A stretch of 32,588 bases of DNA from Gemmatimonadota bacterium (GTDB taxonomy: Bacteria; Gemmatimonadota; Gemmatimonadetes; Longimicrobiales; Gaopeijiaceae), in contig SKJY01000222.1 in the NCBI GenBank assembly GCA_007121775.1, forward strand, positions 1-32,588, in the 5' to 3' direction. Below the pieces are notes generated by a model, which worked only from the letters and a program-made list of their open reading frames with translations, made no database searches and was not told the origin of the DNA. Every line of letters begins with the position of its first letter. Position 1 is the stretch's first letter. Position numbers and translations under genes: made by a program. This document shows positions 8,134-16,788 of the stretch, piece by piece.

Positions 8134-10032
8134 ATGGAGCTTCACCTCACCCGAGCCATGCGTCGTGGGGCTCGACGAGAGAAGGTGTGGGAGGCGGACA
8201 TCGTACCCATCCCCGCTGCCTTCGACGACCATCCAAATGGCAGGCCCGGCCTCTTCCTCATCACCGCTGGCGGCCGTGTGGTTGCGAGCGACCTCCTGGC
8301 CTGCCCACCCAGGGAGATCCCCGAGTTGGCCGCCCTGGTCGGTCGGGGAATCGAAGAGGCGGCGTCCCAGATCGGTGGGATGCCCCAGGTGATCCGGGTC
8401 CGGGACGCGGAGCTGGCCGTCGGCCTGGACGGGTATTTCGCCGGGCGGAAGCTCCGGGTGAGCTTCGACGGTCCCCTGATGGGGCTGGATGAAGCGCTGG
8501 CCGGGCTGCTCGCCCGCCTCGGGGTATCGGAGGGCCGGCTCCTCACTGCTTCTCCGGAGCGCTGGGGCGGTTGGGAGATGGACGACGCGGAGATCCGCGC
8601 ACTCTTTTCGGCCGCCGCTGCGCTCTATCGGGCCGATCCGTGGGCGCGGCGATCCGAATGGGAACCGCTGGAGTTGGACTCGCCGGACGATGGGTTCTGG
8701 TATGTCAGCTTTTCCGGGAGTCGCGGAGATCTCCCGGCCGTGACCGTGTTCCGGGACCTGGACGATCTAGCCACGAGCCTCACCCGGCCCATCGATGAAA
8801 TGGCCACCGAGCTGGTGGACCGTCATTTCGTCCTCGTGTACTCGCCACGGGACAGTCTGCCCGATCCCATGATCCGGGAGGTGGTGGCCCAGACCTGGCC
8901 CGTGGCCGCACCCGATGCCTACCCCCGGCTCATGACGGTGAACACCCCGGGGGGAGGGATTTCCCGGGCCGACGCGGCAAATCTGGTCGAGATCCTAAAG
9001 GCGACCGCCGCGTACACCGAAGCGGGGGACCCTCCGCCGGACACCCAGGGCCCCCCGGTGCCGGGGGAGGAAGACCACGGGATCCCCTTCCTTCCCGGTT
9101 GGTCCGCGCCCGATTCGCCCTGGATGGTCCGGGATGCGTCGGAGCTCATCAGCGACCTGGTGGAAAGCATGCACCCCGTAGGGGTGCACGAGTGGGTTGA
9201 GGGGCACAACGCGACCCCGGATCCGGAGCTGGGGGGGCTCAGCCCCGACCAGGTAAGCAGCCTTCTCTATCAGGACTGGGATGAGTCTCCGGATCCCCTG
9301 GACTTCGCCGCTGACCTATCCCTTGAGGAGCTCAGCGAAGCGGAGATCTTCCACAACGCGCGGCTCCTCCTGAGAGTCTGCAATGAAGGCAAGGGGGCGG
9401 GCGCCACGGCGAAGGGCAATCTGAACCGCGCCACCGTGGCCCGGATGTGGCGCGAGGGATCCTGGGACACCCTGGGAATCTGGGATATCCCGGACACCGA
9501 CGCGGAGGGGCAGATCAGCAGAGCGCTGAATGAAGAGGGGTTCCTGGGTCTCCAGTGGATCCGGATCCTGCTGGAGCTGGGTGGCCTCATCGAGCGACGC
9601 GGGAGCACCTTCCGGATCACGGTAGCGGGGTCGGACCTCCTGGCGCCCGATCGTGCCGGGAAGCTCTTCCGACACCTGTTCGTGACCCAGATGCGGAAGA
9701 TGAATCTGGCCTTCGGGGACTGGCACCCCACGGAAGGCTCTCTCCAGTTTGGACTCCCCTACACCCTCGTCAGGTTGGACATGGAAGCTCGGGAGTGGGC
9801 TTCCCTCGAAGGCCTCCTCCCAAGGATCCTTCTTCCCAAGGTTCTGGAGGACGTCTACGAGGACGTGGGTAGAGGAGGCCTGCCAGGGGTGGTCAGTCAC
9901 CGCGTCTTCCGCCCCCTGCACCGCTTCGGACTCTTGGAGTGGATCCGACGGGACGACCGCCCCCTGGGTCACGAAGTGGCCCAGGTGCGGGTTCGTCCCC
10001 TCTTCCACCGATTCATCCGGACCCGCTGGTGA
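8134..10032 (+). CDS. Conserved protein of unknown function, DUF7309/DUF6930-like
   Basis: The 632-residue protein has no signal peptide or membrane segment, so it is probably cytoplasmic. Residues about 15-115 form an alpha/beta domain (ADIVPIPAAF ... GLFLITAGGRVVASD). Residues about 140-300 resemble the DUF7309/DUF6930 pattern (ALYRADPW, FWYVSFSG, VTVFRDLDD, TWPVAAPDAYPRL). Residues about 390-632 form a helical module with TAKGNLNRATV, a motif I associate with plasmid pRiA4b ORF-3-type proteins. These assignments come from memory of family patterns and are weak. The gene begins six bases after the ppdK stop, and its AAGGA site overlaps the TAA, so the two are probably co-transcribed. Any link to PPDK function is unknown. 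The spacing of the AAGGA to the ATG is short (3 nt). Confidence 0.75.
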   Translation: MELHLTRAMRRGARREKVWEADIVPIPAAFDDHPNGRPGLFLITAGGRVVASDLLACPPREIPELAALVGRGIEEAASQIGGMPQVIRVRDAELAVGLDGYFAGRKLRVSFDGPLMGLDEALAGLLARLGVSEGRLLTASPERWGGWEMDDAEIRALFSAAAALYRADPWARRSEWEPLELDSPDDGFWYVSFSGSRGDLPAVTVFRDLDDLATSLTRPIDEMATELVDRHFVLVYSPRDSLPDPMIREVVAQTWPVAAPDAYPRLMTVNTPGGGISRADAANLVEILKATAAYTEAGDPPPDTQGPPVPGEEDHGIPFLPGWSAPDSPWMVRDASELISDLVESMHPVGVHEWVEGHNATPDPELGGLSPDQVSSLLYQDWDESPDPLDFAADLSLEELSEAEIFHNARLLLRVCNEGKGAGATAKGNLNRATVARMWREGSWDTLGIWDIPDTDAEGQISRALNEEGFLGLQWIRILLELGGLIERRGSTFRITVAGSDLLAPDRAGKLFRHLFVTQMRKMNLAFGDWHPTEGSLQFGLPYTLVRLDMEAREWASLEGLLPRILLPKVLEDVYEDVGRGGLPGVVSHRVFRPLHRFGLLEWIRRDDRPLGHEVAQVRVRPLFHRFIRTRW

Positions 10033-10055
10033 GCCGTTGCCGGTCTCCGCGGCTC
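10031..10055 (+). terminator. Possible hairpin after the ppdK operon
   Basis: GAGCCG and CGGCTC form a six-base stem beginning at the stop codon of the upstream gene. They are followed by a long pyrimidine-rich stretch (CTTCTTTCCCTTCCCCTTCTTTC). There is no pure T tract, so termination is only possible, and the next gene could be read through. Confidence 0.3.
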
Positions 10056-10097
10056 TTCCGGCCCCCTTCTTTCCCTTCCCCTTCTTTCTGAGTCCCC

Positions 10098-12374
10098 ATG
10101 ACCCGACCGAATCCGGCGTCCCTGTGGCGCCCCGCCCTGCTCTTCGCACTCGCTGCCCTCCTCCTCCCCGCTGCGATCGTAGGGTGCGAGCCTGAGACCC
10201 TTCCAGACCCGGCCGCCGCCGAGACCGAGCTCGAGCGCTGGGAGGCCCGGGCCGCACGGGTCACCATTCAGAGGGACGAGTGGGGGATCCCCCACATCCA
10301 CGGGCGCACCGACGCCGATGCCGTCTTCGGGATGATCTACGCCCAGGCCGAGGACGACTTCCCCCGGATCGAACGGAATTTCCTCATCTCACAGGGCCGC
10401 TGGGCCGAGGCGGAGGGCGAGGGGGAGATCTGGCGTGACCTCAGGCAGCAGATGTTCATCGACGAGACGGAGATGCAGGCGCTCTACGACGAGAGCCCGG
10501 CCTGGCTCCGGGAGCTCATGGATGCCTGGGCCGACGGATTGAACTACTTCCTCCACACCCATCCGGAGATCGAGCCCCGGGTCCTGGACCGGTTCGAACC
10601 CTGGATGCCCCTCACCTTCAGCGAGGGGAGCATTGGCGGGGACATCGAGCGGGTGAATCTGGGGCGGCTGGCGGCCTTCTACGGTGAGGGAAGTGAGCCT
10701 GTGCGAGCTGCGGCCACCCCCAGGACCGGCGAGCCGGTTCTGGCCTCACTGGTGACCGAGGACCCGTACCGGGAGCCCCGGGGATCCAACGGCTTCGCCA
10801 TCGCGCCGCACCTGACGGCGAATGGAAACGCCCTTCTCCTTATCAACCCCCACACCTCCTTCTACTTTCGCCACGAGGCCCACATCCGGAGCGATGAGGG
10901 GCTTCATGCCTACGGCGCCAGCACCTGGGGGCAGTTCTTCATCTACCAGGGGTTCAACGAGACCGCCGGTTGGATGCACACCTCGAGCCGGGCCGACAAC
11001 ATCGACGAGTTCCTGGAAGAGGTGGTGGAGCGGGACGGCGAGCTCTTCTACCGCTTCGGTGACGAGGAGCGCCCCTTCCAGGTCCGGGATGTGGTGATCC
11101 GATACCGCACCGACGACGGGGAGCTGGCGGAGCGGCCCTTCACCATCTACCGGACCCACCGGGGGCCAGTGGTGCGGGCGGTGGACGGACGCTGGGTGAG
11201 CGTGGCCATGATGGAGGAGCCGCTGAACGCCCTCATCCAGTCCTACAGCCGGATGAAGGCCCGGAACCTCGATGAGTATCTGGAGGGGATGCGGGCCCAT
11301 ACGAATTCGTCCAACAACACCCTCTTCGCCGATTCAGAGGGGAATGTGGCGTACCTCCACTCGAACTTCATCCCCATCCGCGACACGCGGTTCGACTACG
11401 ACAACCCGGTAGATGGGAGCGATCCCGCCACCGACTGGCAGGGGATCCACACCATCGAGGAGAGCCCCAACGCCATCAACCCCGAGACGGGGTGGGCCAT
11501 GTGCACGAATAACTGGCCCTGGTCGGCGGCGGGGTCTGCGAGCCCTCGTCAGGACGACTTCCCGGCCTACTTCGACCGCGGCACGGAGAACGCCCGGGGC
11601 ATCAATGCGATCCGGGAGTTGGAGGGGGTGGAGGGGTGGACGCTGGAGAGCCTCCACGAGGCGGCGTATACCACCCACCTGCCGGCCTTCGCGCTGATGG
11701 TTCCCCCGCTTGTGGAAGGGTGGGATGAGCTGCCGGAGGATCACGACCTCAGGGCATCCACGGACGAGGCCATCGAGCTCCTCCGGGAGTGGGATTTTGC
11801 CTGGGACGTGGAGTCGGTCCCCACGGCCCTGGCCATCTTCTGGGGCGAGGAGTTCCTCCGGGGGATCGGGAGCCGGGCCCAGGCCGCCGGCATGGACGTG
11901 ATGGACTACGCGGCGGAGAGGACTTCCCCGGAGGAGCGCCTCGAGGCCCTGATCTCGGCCATGGAGCGTCTGGAGGAGGACTTCGGGGTCTGGCGGACCC
12001 CGTGGGGCGAGATCAACCGCTTCCAGCGCCTCACCGGGGAGGTCGTCGGGAGCTTCGACGACGACGCGGCGTCCTATCCGGTGGGCTTCACCTCGGCCCG
12101 ATGGGGGTCCCTGGCCTCCTACGGTTCAGCCCCCCGCCAGGGGACCCGGCGTTGGTACGGGACCAGCGGAAACAGCTTCGTGGCGGTGGTGGAGTTCGGA
12201 GACCGGGTTCGTGCCATGGCCATCACGGCCGGGGGGCTGAACAACGACCCGGCTTCGCCCCACTTCAACGACCAGGGCGAGCTCTACGCCGCCGGCGGGC
12301 TTCGGCCCGTCCACTTCCACCCCGACGAGGTGGCGGCTGCGGCAGTCCGGAGTTACCGGCCGGGCGAGAGGTGA
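10098..12374 (+). CDS. Penicillin acylase-family N-terminal nucleophile hydrolase, lipoprotein
   Basis: The 758-residue precursor starts with a signal peptide and lipobox (AAIVGC, Cys30). The alpha-chain landmarks follow: RDEWGIPHIHGRTDADAVFGMIYAQAEDDFPRIER is the typical opening of penicillin/acyl-homoserine-lactone acylases. The autocatalytic cleavage site and nucleophile are in EPRGSNGFAI, with Ser230 becoming the N-terminus of the beta chain. HTSFYFR, STWGQFFIYQGFNE, the TNNWPWS block and a Trp-Gly-rich end match the large subunit. Family members deacylate penicillins, acyl-homoserine lactones or other N-acyl amines, and the substrate here cannot be read from the sequence. No Shine-Dalgarno is visible at this ATG. 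A strong hairpin follows the gene. Confidence 0.92.
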   Translation: MTRPNPASLWRPALLFALAALLLPAAIVGCEPETLPDPAAAETELERWEARAARVTIQRDEWGIPHIHGRTDADAVFGMIYAQAEDDFPRIERNFLISQGRWAEAEGEGEIWRDLRQQMFIDETEMQALYDESPAWLRELMDAWADGLNYFLHTHPEIEPRVLDRFEPWMPLTFSEGSIGGDIERVNLGRLAAFYGEGSEPVRAAATPRTGEPVLASLVTEDPYREPRGSNGFAIAPHLTANGNALLLINPHTSFYFRHEAHIRSDEGLHAYGASTWGQFFIYQGFNETAGWMHTSSRADNIDEFLEEVVERDGELFYRFGDEERPFQVRDVVIRYRTDDGELAERPFTIYRTHRGPVVRAVDGRWVSVAMMEEPLNALIQSYSRMKARNLDEYLEGMRAHTNSSNNTLFADSEGNVAYLHSNFIPIRDTRFDYDNPVDGSDPATDWQGIHTIEESPNAINPETGWAMCTNNWPWSAAGSASPRQDDFPAYFDRGTENARGINAIRELEGVEGWTLESLHEAAYTTHLPAFALMVPPLVEGWDELPEDHDLRASTDEAIELLREWDFAWDVESVPTALAIFWGEEFLRGIGSRAQAAGMDVMDYAAERTSPEERLEALISAMERLEEDFGVWRTPWGEINRFQRLTGEVVGSFDDDAASYPVGFTSARWGSLASYGSAPRQGTRRWYGTSGNSFVAVVEFGDRVRAMAITAGGLNNDPASPHFNDQGELYAAGGLRPVHFHPDEVAAAAVRSYRPGER

Positions 12375-12380
12375 GCTGAG

Positions 12381-12420
12381 GCCCGGCGGAGCTGGAGACG
12401 GGATTCCAGCTCTGCCGGGC
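12381..12420. terminator. Strong hairpin between convergent genes, likely bidirectional terminator
   Basis: Bases 12381-12396 and 12405-12420 form a 16-base stem with one G.T pair and an eight-base loop. The hairpin sits between the stop of the acylase gene (plus) and the stop of the M14-like gene (minus). Neither side has a T-run of four or more, so Rho-independent termination may be weak, but the position and stem fit a shared terminator. Confidence 0.65.
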
Positions 12421-12463
12421 CCCTCACCGGGACCCAACCGACCCCTTCGGCCACCTGGGTTCT

Positions 12464-15070
12464 CTACCCCACAGGACCGAGCACCAGGGCGTTCAGGAAG
12501 ATGAGGTTCAGTCCGTACCAGAGGCCCCGGTACGTGATGTCATCGGCCAAGTAGATGACCTGCCCCTGCCCCACCGGGTGCTGAACCACCAGGGGGCGCC
12601 CCACCACCGAGTCCCGCTCCGGCTCCCAGAGGAATCCATCGAGTTGGATCCGTTCCGGCTCGCTTCCGTAGTAGGCCAGGATCCGGGCGTCGCCCTCCTC
12701 CACCAGCTCAAAGAGGACGGGCTGGGCGGCGGGGGCGGCGAACTCCCGAGGGAGTCCGGTGGAGAGGAGAGGCTGGCCCACCCTCATCCCCGGCTCCCAG
12801 GATACCCGAGTTCCCGGCTCCGGTGAGGGATCGTCGTGCCAGTGGGCCCGCAGGATGGCGCCGAAGATATGGGTGGCCCTCCCCTGGGCCTCGATGCCTG
12901 CCCCCAACACCGGATCCCGGGCCAGCGCCTCGGCCGCTCCCTTTGCCGCTACCACCGTCCCGCCGGCGCGGACGAAGGCCCGGAGGTTCTCAAGCTCCAG
13001 CCTGGACTCCCACCCTCGGGCATCGGGGAGCACGATGGTGGTGTAGTCACGCAGCTCACCCCGGTTCAGGGTCTCCACCAGCACCGGGGTGAAGGGGAAG
13101 CCCATGTCCCCCTCCAGTGAACTCCGGATTCCGCCCCATACGTGGTCGAAGGAGACGGGGTGGTCTGCCACCACCGCCACCCGGGGCCGGGGTACGGCCG
13201 GCACGATCTGCGGGTTAGCAAGGGTCACGCCCGCGTCGGTGAGGGAGCCGGCCACCGGGACCACCGGAGCGTCCAACTCTCCGGCCAACTCCAGGAGCCG
13301 GGCTCCCAGGGTGGGCGGGTTCCGGTCTGCCAGGGTCACCCACGTCCCCTGGGGGAACTCGCGATCCCCCATGCGGAAGGGTGCGTTCGCGACCCGGATC
13401 CGGTACTCTTCCGCCATGAGGGTCGTGACCAGCCGCGCCGAACTCTCCAGGCCTGCGGGGATCACGAATCCGAAGGCCTGGGCGGAGGCCGAGGCCCGAT
13501 CCGCCGTCCAGGGTCGGCTCCACCCTTCCCCTTCCCGATACTCCCGACCTTCCACCTCCACCGCACTGTTTGCGGCGTAGGCCGGCACACCGAAGAGCAG
13601 AGGCAGGTTCTCGATCTGGGCGTCGTAGAAGGGCGAGGGGCGCCGAAGCCATGGGTCCACCTCGGGGATCCCGTACTCGGTGGTGGGGTCCAGAATCGCC
13701 CGTGCCAGTCGGCTGAAGGGCTGGACCAGATCCACTACGAAGCTCCCGGCGGGGAAGCTCCGGGAGCGACGGTCGTCCAGCTCCAGGAAGGGGGCGGCTG
13801 TGGCCGAGAAGGCCGTCTCGCTCCGACGCACCTGGATCCCCTGGACGGTGAGACGGTCCACCAGCCGCTGCACCTTGTCCGGATCCACCCCCTCCCCCTC
13901 AACGGGGATGATCACGGTCCTCACCTCCTGGGACCAGGCCTCCTCGGCGCTTCGGACCGCCACCTGGTACGCATCCCGCAGGAGCTCCTCTCGGCGCTCC
14001 GCCTTCACCTGCAGGTGGGCCCAGGTGGCCAGGGCGGTGCGGTCTGTGGCATCCCGGAGGGTGGCCACCGTTCCATCGGGACGAGGGCGGTCCGGGTTCA
14101 CACCCCCAAAGCTCTCCACGAACTGCCCCGTCACCACCGCCCCCATGAGAGCCCAGGTCAGACCGTGTCCCAGGTAGGTGATCCCGGCGTACTGCATCCC
14201 TGACGAGATGAGGAACCCCTCCTCTGAGAAGAGCTCCCCGGCCCGGGCAGTGGCGGCCCGGGCCCACTTCAGGTTCTCAGGAGGCCAGAGGGGGTGGTAG
14301 GGCGGGCCCGTGGGGGTCATGAAGAAGGTGTCCGGCCCGGTGTGAAGGTCCAGGATGGCCTGCGGGCGCCAGTGAACCCCGAACCGAGCCATGGCACGGG
14401 TCTCGGGGGTGGTGAACCAGGTGAAGTCCCGGTTCATGTCGATGCCGAAGACGTTGCCGTCGCTGCTGATCCCCCAGTGGGGGCGGTTCTGGATGGCGTT
14501 GGGGTCCCGGGACGAGCCCGGGACGTCGTAGATCCCGTGCCAGTTCACATACTTCACCTGGGCATCGGGGGTGGCCATGGGCATGATGGCGATGAGGAGG
14601 TTGTCGCGGATCCGCCGGGCCGTCTCGTCTTCCCGGGTGGCCAGCTCCCACGCCACCTCCTGCAGGGCCTCGGGACCGGGATTCTCATTGGCGCTGTCCA
14701 ATACGAAGACCCAGATGGTGGCAGGGGTGTCCCGTACGAGCCGCTCCAGCTCGTCCGCCGCCAACGGATCGGTGCGGTGGCTGAGGCGTTGGGTGGCCTC
14801 CCGGATCTCTTCCCGTCTCGCCAGGTTCTCCTCGCTGCTCACGAAGAGGACCGGAAGGGGGCGCCCCATGACACTCCGTCCATACGACTCGTAGACGACC
14901 CGGGGGCTCTCGGCGTCCAGATGCCGGTAGTAGGCGTCCATGGACTCAAGGAGGAGGAAGCGGGATCCCAGCTCCCGGCCGTGGAATTCGGCCGGGGACT
15001 GCTGGGCTGTGGTGGGACCGGCCAGTAGGAGGAGGGCGGCCAGGGTGAGAAGAAGAGAGCGGGGGGCCAT
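12464..15070 (-). CDS. Large secreted M14-like protein with C-terminal glutamine-amidotransferase-like domain; first zinc ligand missing
   Basis: The 868-residue product has a clear signal peptide (about 1-22, ending AQ) and an M14 carboxypeptidase-like domain (about 30-400). Recognisable elements are YGRSVMGRPL, DMNRDF with the Asn-Arg substrate pair (213-214), LDLHTG with a zinc-type His243, and VESFGG with a candidate catalytic Glu319. Where the family normally has HxxE, this protein has SANE (Ser126-Glu129), so the first zinc-binding His is replaced by Ser. Residues about 620-868 resemble the class I glutamine-amidotransferase-like domain often attached to such proteins. It may be a pseudopeptidase, bind metal differently, or belong to a divergent clade. 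It lies downstream of the susCD-S10 operon but is separated by a terminator. Confidence 0.85.
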   Translation of the reverse strand: MAPRSLLLTLAALLLLAGPTTAQQSPAEFHGRELGSRFLLLESMDAYYRHLDAESPRVVYESYGRSVMGRPLPVLFVSSEENLARREEIREATQRLSHRTDPLAADELERLVRDTPATIWVFVLDSANENPGPEALQEVAWELATREDETARRIRDNLLIAIMPMATPDAQVKYVNWHGIYDVPGSSRDPNAIQNRPHWGISSDGNVFGIDMNRDFTWFTTPETRAMARFGVHWRPQAILDLHTGPDTFFMTPTGPPYHPLWPPENLKWARAATARAGELFSEEGFLISSGMQYAGITYLGHGLTWALMGAVVTGQFVESFGGVNPDRPRPDGTVATLRDATDRTALATWAHLQVKAERREELLRDAYQVAVRSAEEAWSQEVRTVIIPVEGEGVDPDKVQRLVDRLTVQGIQVRRSETAFSATAAPFLELDDRRSRSFPAGSFVVDLVQPFSRLARAILDPTTEYGIPEVDPWLRRPSPFYDAQIENLPLLFGVPAYAANSAVEVEGREYREGEGWSRPWTADRASASAQAFGFVIPAGLESSARLVTTLMAEEYRIRVANAPFRMGDREFPQGTWVTLADRNPPTLGARLLELAGELDAPVVPVAGSLTDAGVTLANPQIVPAVPRPRVAVVADHPVSFDHVWGGIRSSLEGDMGFPFTPVLVETLNRGELRDYTTIVLPDARGWESRLELENLRAFVRAGGTVVAAKGAAEALARDPVLGAGIEAQGRATHIFGAILRAHWHDDPSPEPGTRVSWEPGMRVGQPLLSTGLPREFAAPAAQPVLFELVEEGDARILAYYGSEPERIQLDGFLWEPERDSVVGRPLVVQHPVGQGQVIYLADDITYRGLWYGLNLIFLNALVLGPVG

Positions 15071-15105
15071 GGTCCGTGAGGTTGGAATGGTAACTTCGCC
15101 TGAAC

Positions 15106-15152
15106 GGAAAACGCCCCGACCGCCGCATTTGTCGCGCGGCGACCGGGGCGTT
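15106..15152 (-). terminator. Rho-independent terminator of the susC-susD-S10 operon
   Basis: Reading the minus strand downstream of the S10 stop, bases 15152-15144 pair with 15118-15110 and 15141-15136 pair with 15126-15121. The result is a GC-rich stem with one 2x2 internal loop and a nine-base terminal loop. It runs into TTTT (overlapping 15111-15108), as expected for an intrinsic terminator. It separates the peptidase operon from the M14-like gene. Confidence 0.8.
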
Positions 15153-15170
15153 CGGAAGATCGGTGGGTCC

Positions 15171-16754
15171 CTAGCGTACCGAAAGGGCGTCGTGATAGAA
15201 GCGGACGGCGTCTTCCTTCATCTTGATGAGGTCGGGCGTATGGATGTACATCATGTGCCCGGACTCGTAGTACTCGACCCGAATGTTCTGCCGGACCGAC
15301 TCGTCGAGCTGCATGGTTGCAATGGTATAATCCATCGCGAAGTATGGCGTGGCAAGGTCATAGTATCCACTCTGCACCAGGACATGCAGGTACGGGTTCA
15401 TCGACATGGCTCGGCGCAGGTCCTCGGCGACGTTCAGGTACCGGTTCTGCACGTTCGAGTAATCCCAGGGACTGGCGAATCCCCGAATCCAATAGGGCAG
15501 GTCGTTTTCAAGTCCCAGTTCACGGCGGAAGTAGTCATTTACTGTTCCGGTGAACGGGCCCATGATGGCACCATCATAGGAGGGATCCCATTCATAGCCC
15601 TGTCCTTCCGCACTCCGATCGATCCCCACGAATCGGCTATCGAGGCGCCCCACGGTGCGCCGGTCGTCACGCCTGAGTTCCTTCGTGAACAGTTGCGTGG
15701 TCAGGCGAAGATTCGCCTGCTCCACGAATTCAACCGATAGTCCGGTAAAGCGGGCAACCTGCTCGGCCACTGCGCGGATATCCGCCGCTGGGAGCATGTC
15801 CCCATGCATCAGGGCCCGCGTGTATTCGTTCAGAGCAAAGGCCTCCACCCGATCCAGTAAACCCGTTAACTCCAGGCTTTGAAGATCTGGATCGAGCCGG
15901 TCATGGTACCACGCAGTGGCAGCAAAGCTAGGCAGGAAGAGGATGGCGGGGAGGTCATTACCCACCTGAGGTCGAATCGTCTGGAAGTTGAGCACCGCTG
16001 AGACCAAGATCACGCCATTGAGGTGCATTCCCCTGGTCTGCAGGTAATTGGCCATCCCCGATACGCGCGTGGTCCCGTAACTCTCACCGGCGAGGAATTT
16101 CGGCGACGCCCAGCGCTCGTACCGGGTGACGAAGAGCCGGATCCACTCCGACAGATATTCCACATCCTGGGTGTAGCCCAGGAACTGGGCCGGATCCTGA
16201 CCCACCGCCGGACGGCTGTACCCGGTATTCACCGGATCCACGAAGACCAGGTCCGTCTCGTCGAGCCACGTGTACTCGTTATCTGCCAGGGTGAAGGGGG
16301 GCGGGTGTGGATCGTCTTCTCTGAACCGTGTGGTCGTACCAGGGTCGCGCATCACCACCATTCTCGGTCCGAGGCCCATGTGGAGCCAGACGGATGCGGC
16401 TCCGGGTCCACCGTTGAACATGAAGGTGATCGGCCGCTCCTCCGGGCGATCCCACCCGTCCTTCCGATAGTACGTGAAGTGAATGTTGGCCAGATGCGTC
16501 CCATCCCCGTCGTGGAGGGGAAGGTACCCGGTGGTCGCAGAGTAGGAGAGCGTCTCTCCTCCTACCTGGATCTGGTGCTGCGTCGTTACCACCTCTTGGT
16601 CCGGAAGCCTCTCAGCTCGGACCGGGTCACCTGACGGTAGGGTCTGAGCCCCGACCTCGCCCGTCACCACAGAGGTTGCGAGCAAGGCCAGGGCGAGGAT
16701 TAGCGATGAGCGAATTCGGTGGATCCGTGATACAGGTCCCGAAGTCGTCTTCAT
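15171..16754 (-). CDS. Serine carboxypeptidase, S10 family, exported
   Basis: From the ATG at 16754 the protein is 527 residues with a signal peptide ending near VGAQ (37). The alpha/beta-hydrolase domain shows the S10 landmarks FNGGPGAAS (oxyanion region, about 113-121), GESYG with the nucleophile Ser225, SGYYDLATP with the catalytic Asp, and SGHMMYIH with the catalytic His. S10 enzymes remove C-terminal residues from peptides, often at acidic pH. GGGAG nine bases upstream supports the chosen start. The frame is open 30 codons further upstream, but that part overlaps susD and lacks a site. It follows susD by 34 bases, so peptide uptake and trimming are likely co-expressed. A terminator follows. 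Confidence 0.94.
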   Translation of the reverse strand: MKTTSGPVSRIHRIRSSLILALALLATSVVTGEVGAQTLPSGDPVRAERLPDQEVVTTQHQIQVGGETLSYSATTGYLPLHDGDGTHLANIHFTYYRKDGWDRPEERPITFMFNGGPGAASVWLHMGLGPRMVVMRDPGTTTRFREDDPHPPPFTLADNEYTWLDETDLVFVDPVNTGYSRPAVGQDPAQFLGYTQDVEYLSEWIRLFVTRYERWASPKFLAGESYGTTRVSGMANYLQTRGMHLNGVILVSAVLNFQTIRPQVGNDLPAILFLPSFAATAWYHDRLDPDLQSLELTGLLDRVEAFALNEYTRALMHGDMLPAADIRAVAEQVARFTGLSVEFVEQANLRLTTQLFTKELRRDDRRTVGRLDSRFVGIDRSAEGQGYEWDPSYDGAIMGPFTGTVNDYFRRELGLENDLPYWIRGFASPWDYSNVQNRYLNVAEDLRRAMSMNPYLHVLVQSGYYDLATPYFAMDYTIATMQLDESVRQNIRVEYYESGHMMYIHTPDLIKMKEDAVRFYHDALSVR

Positions 16755-16788
16755 TCGAGCAATCTCCCACTCGGAGGACAAGGGCGCA

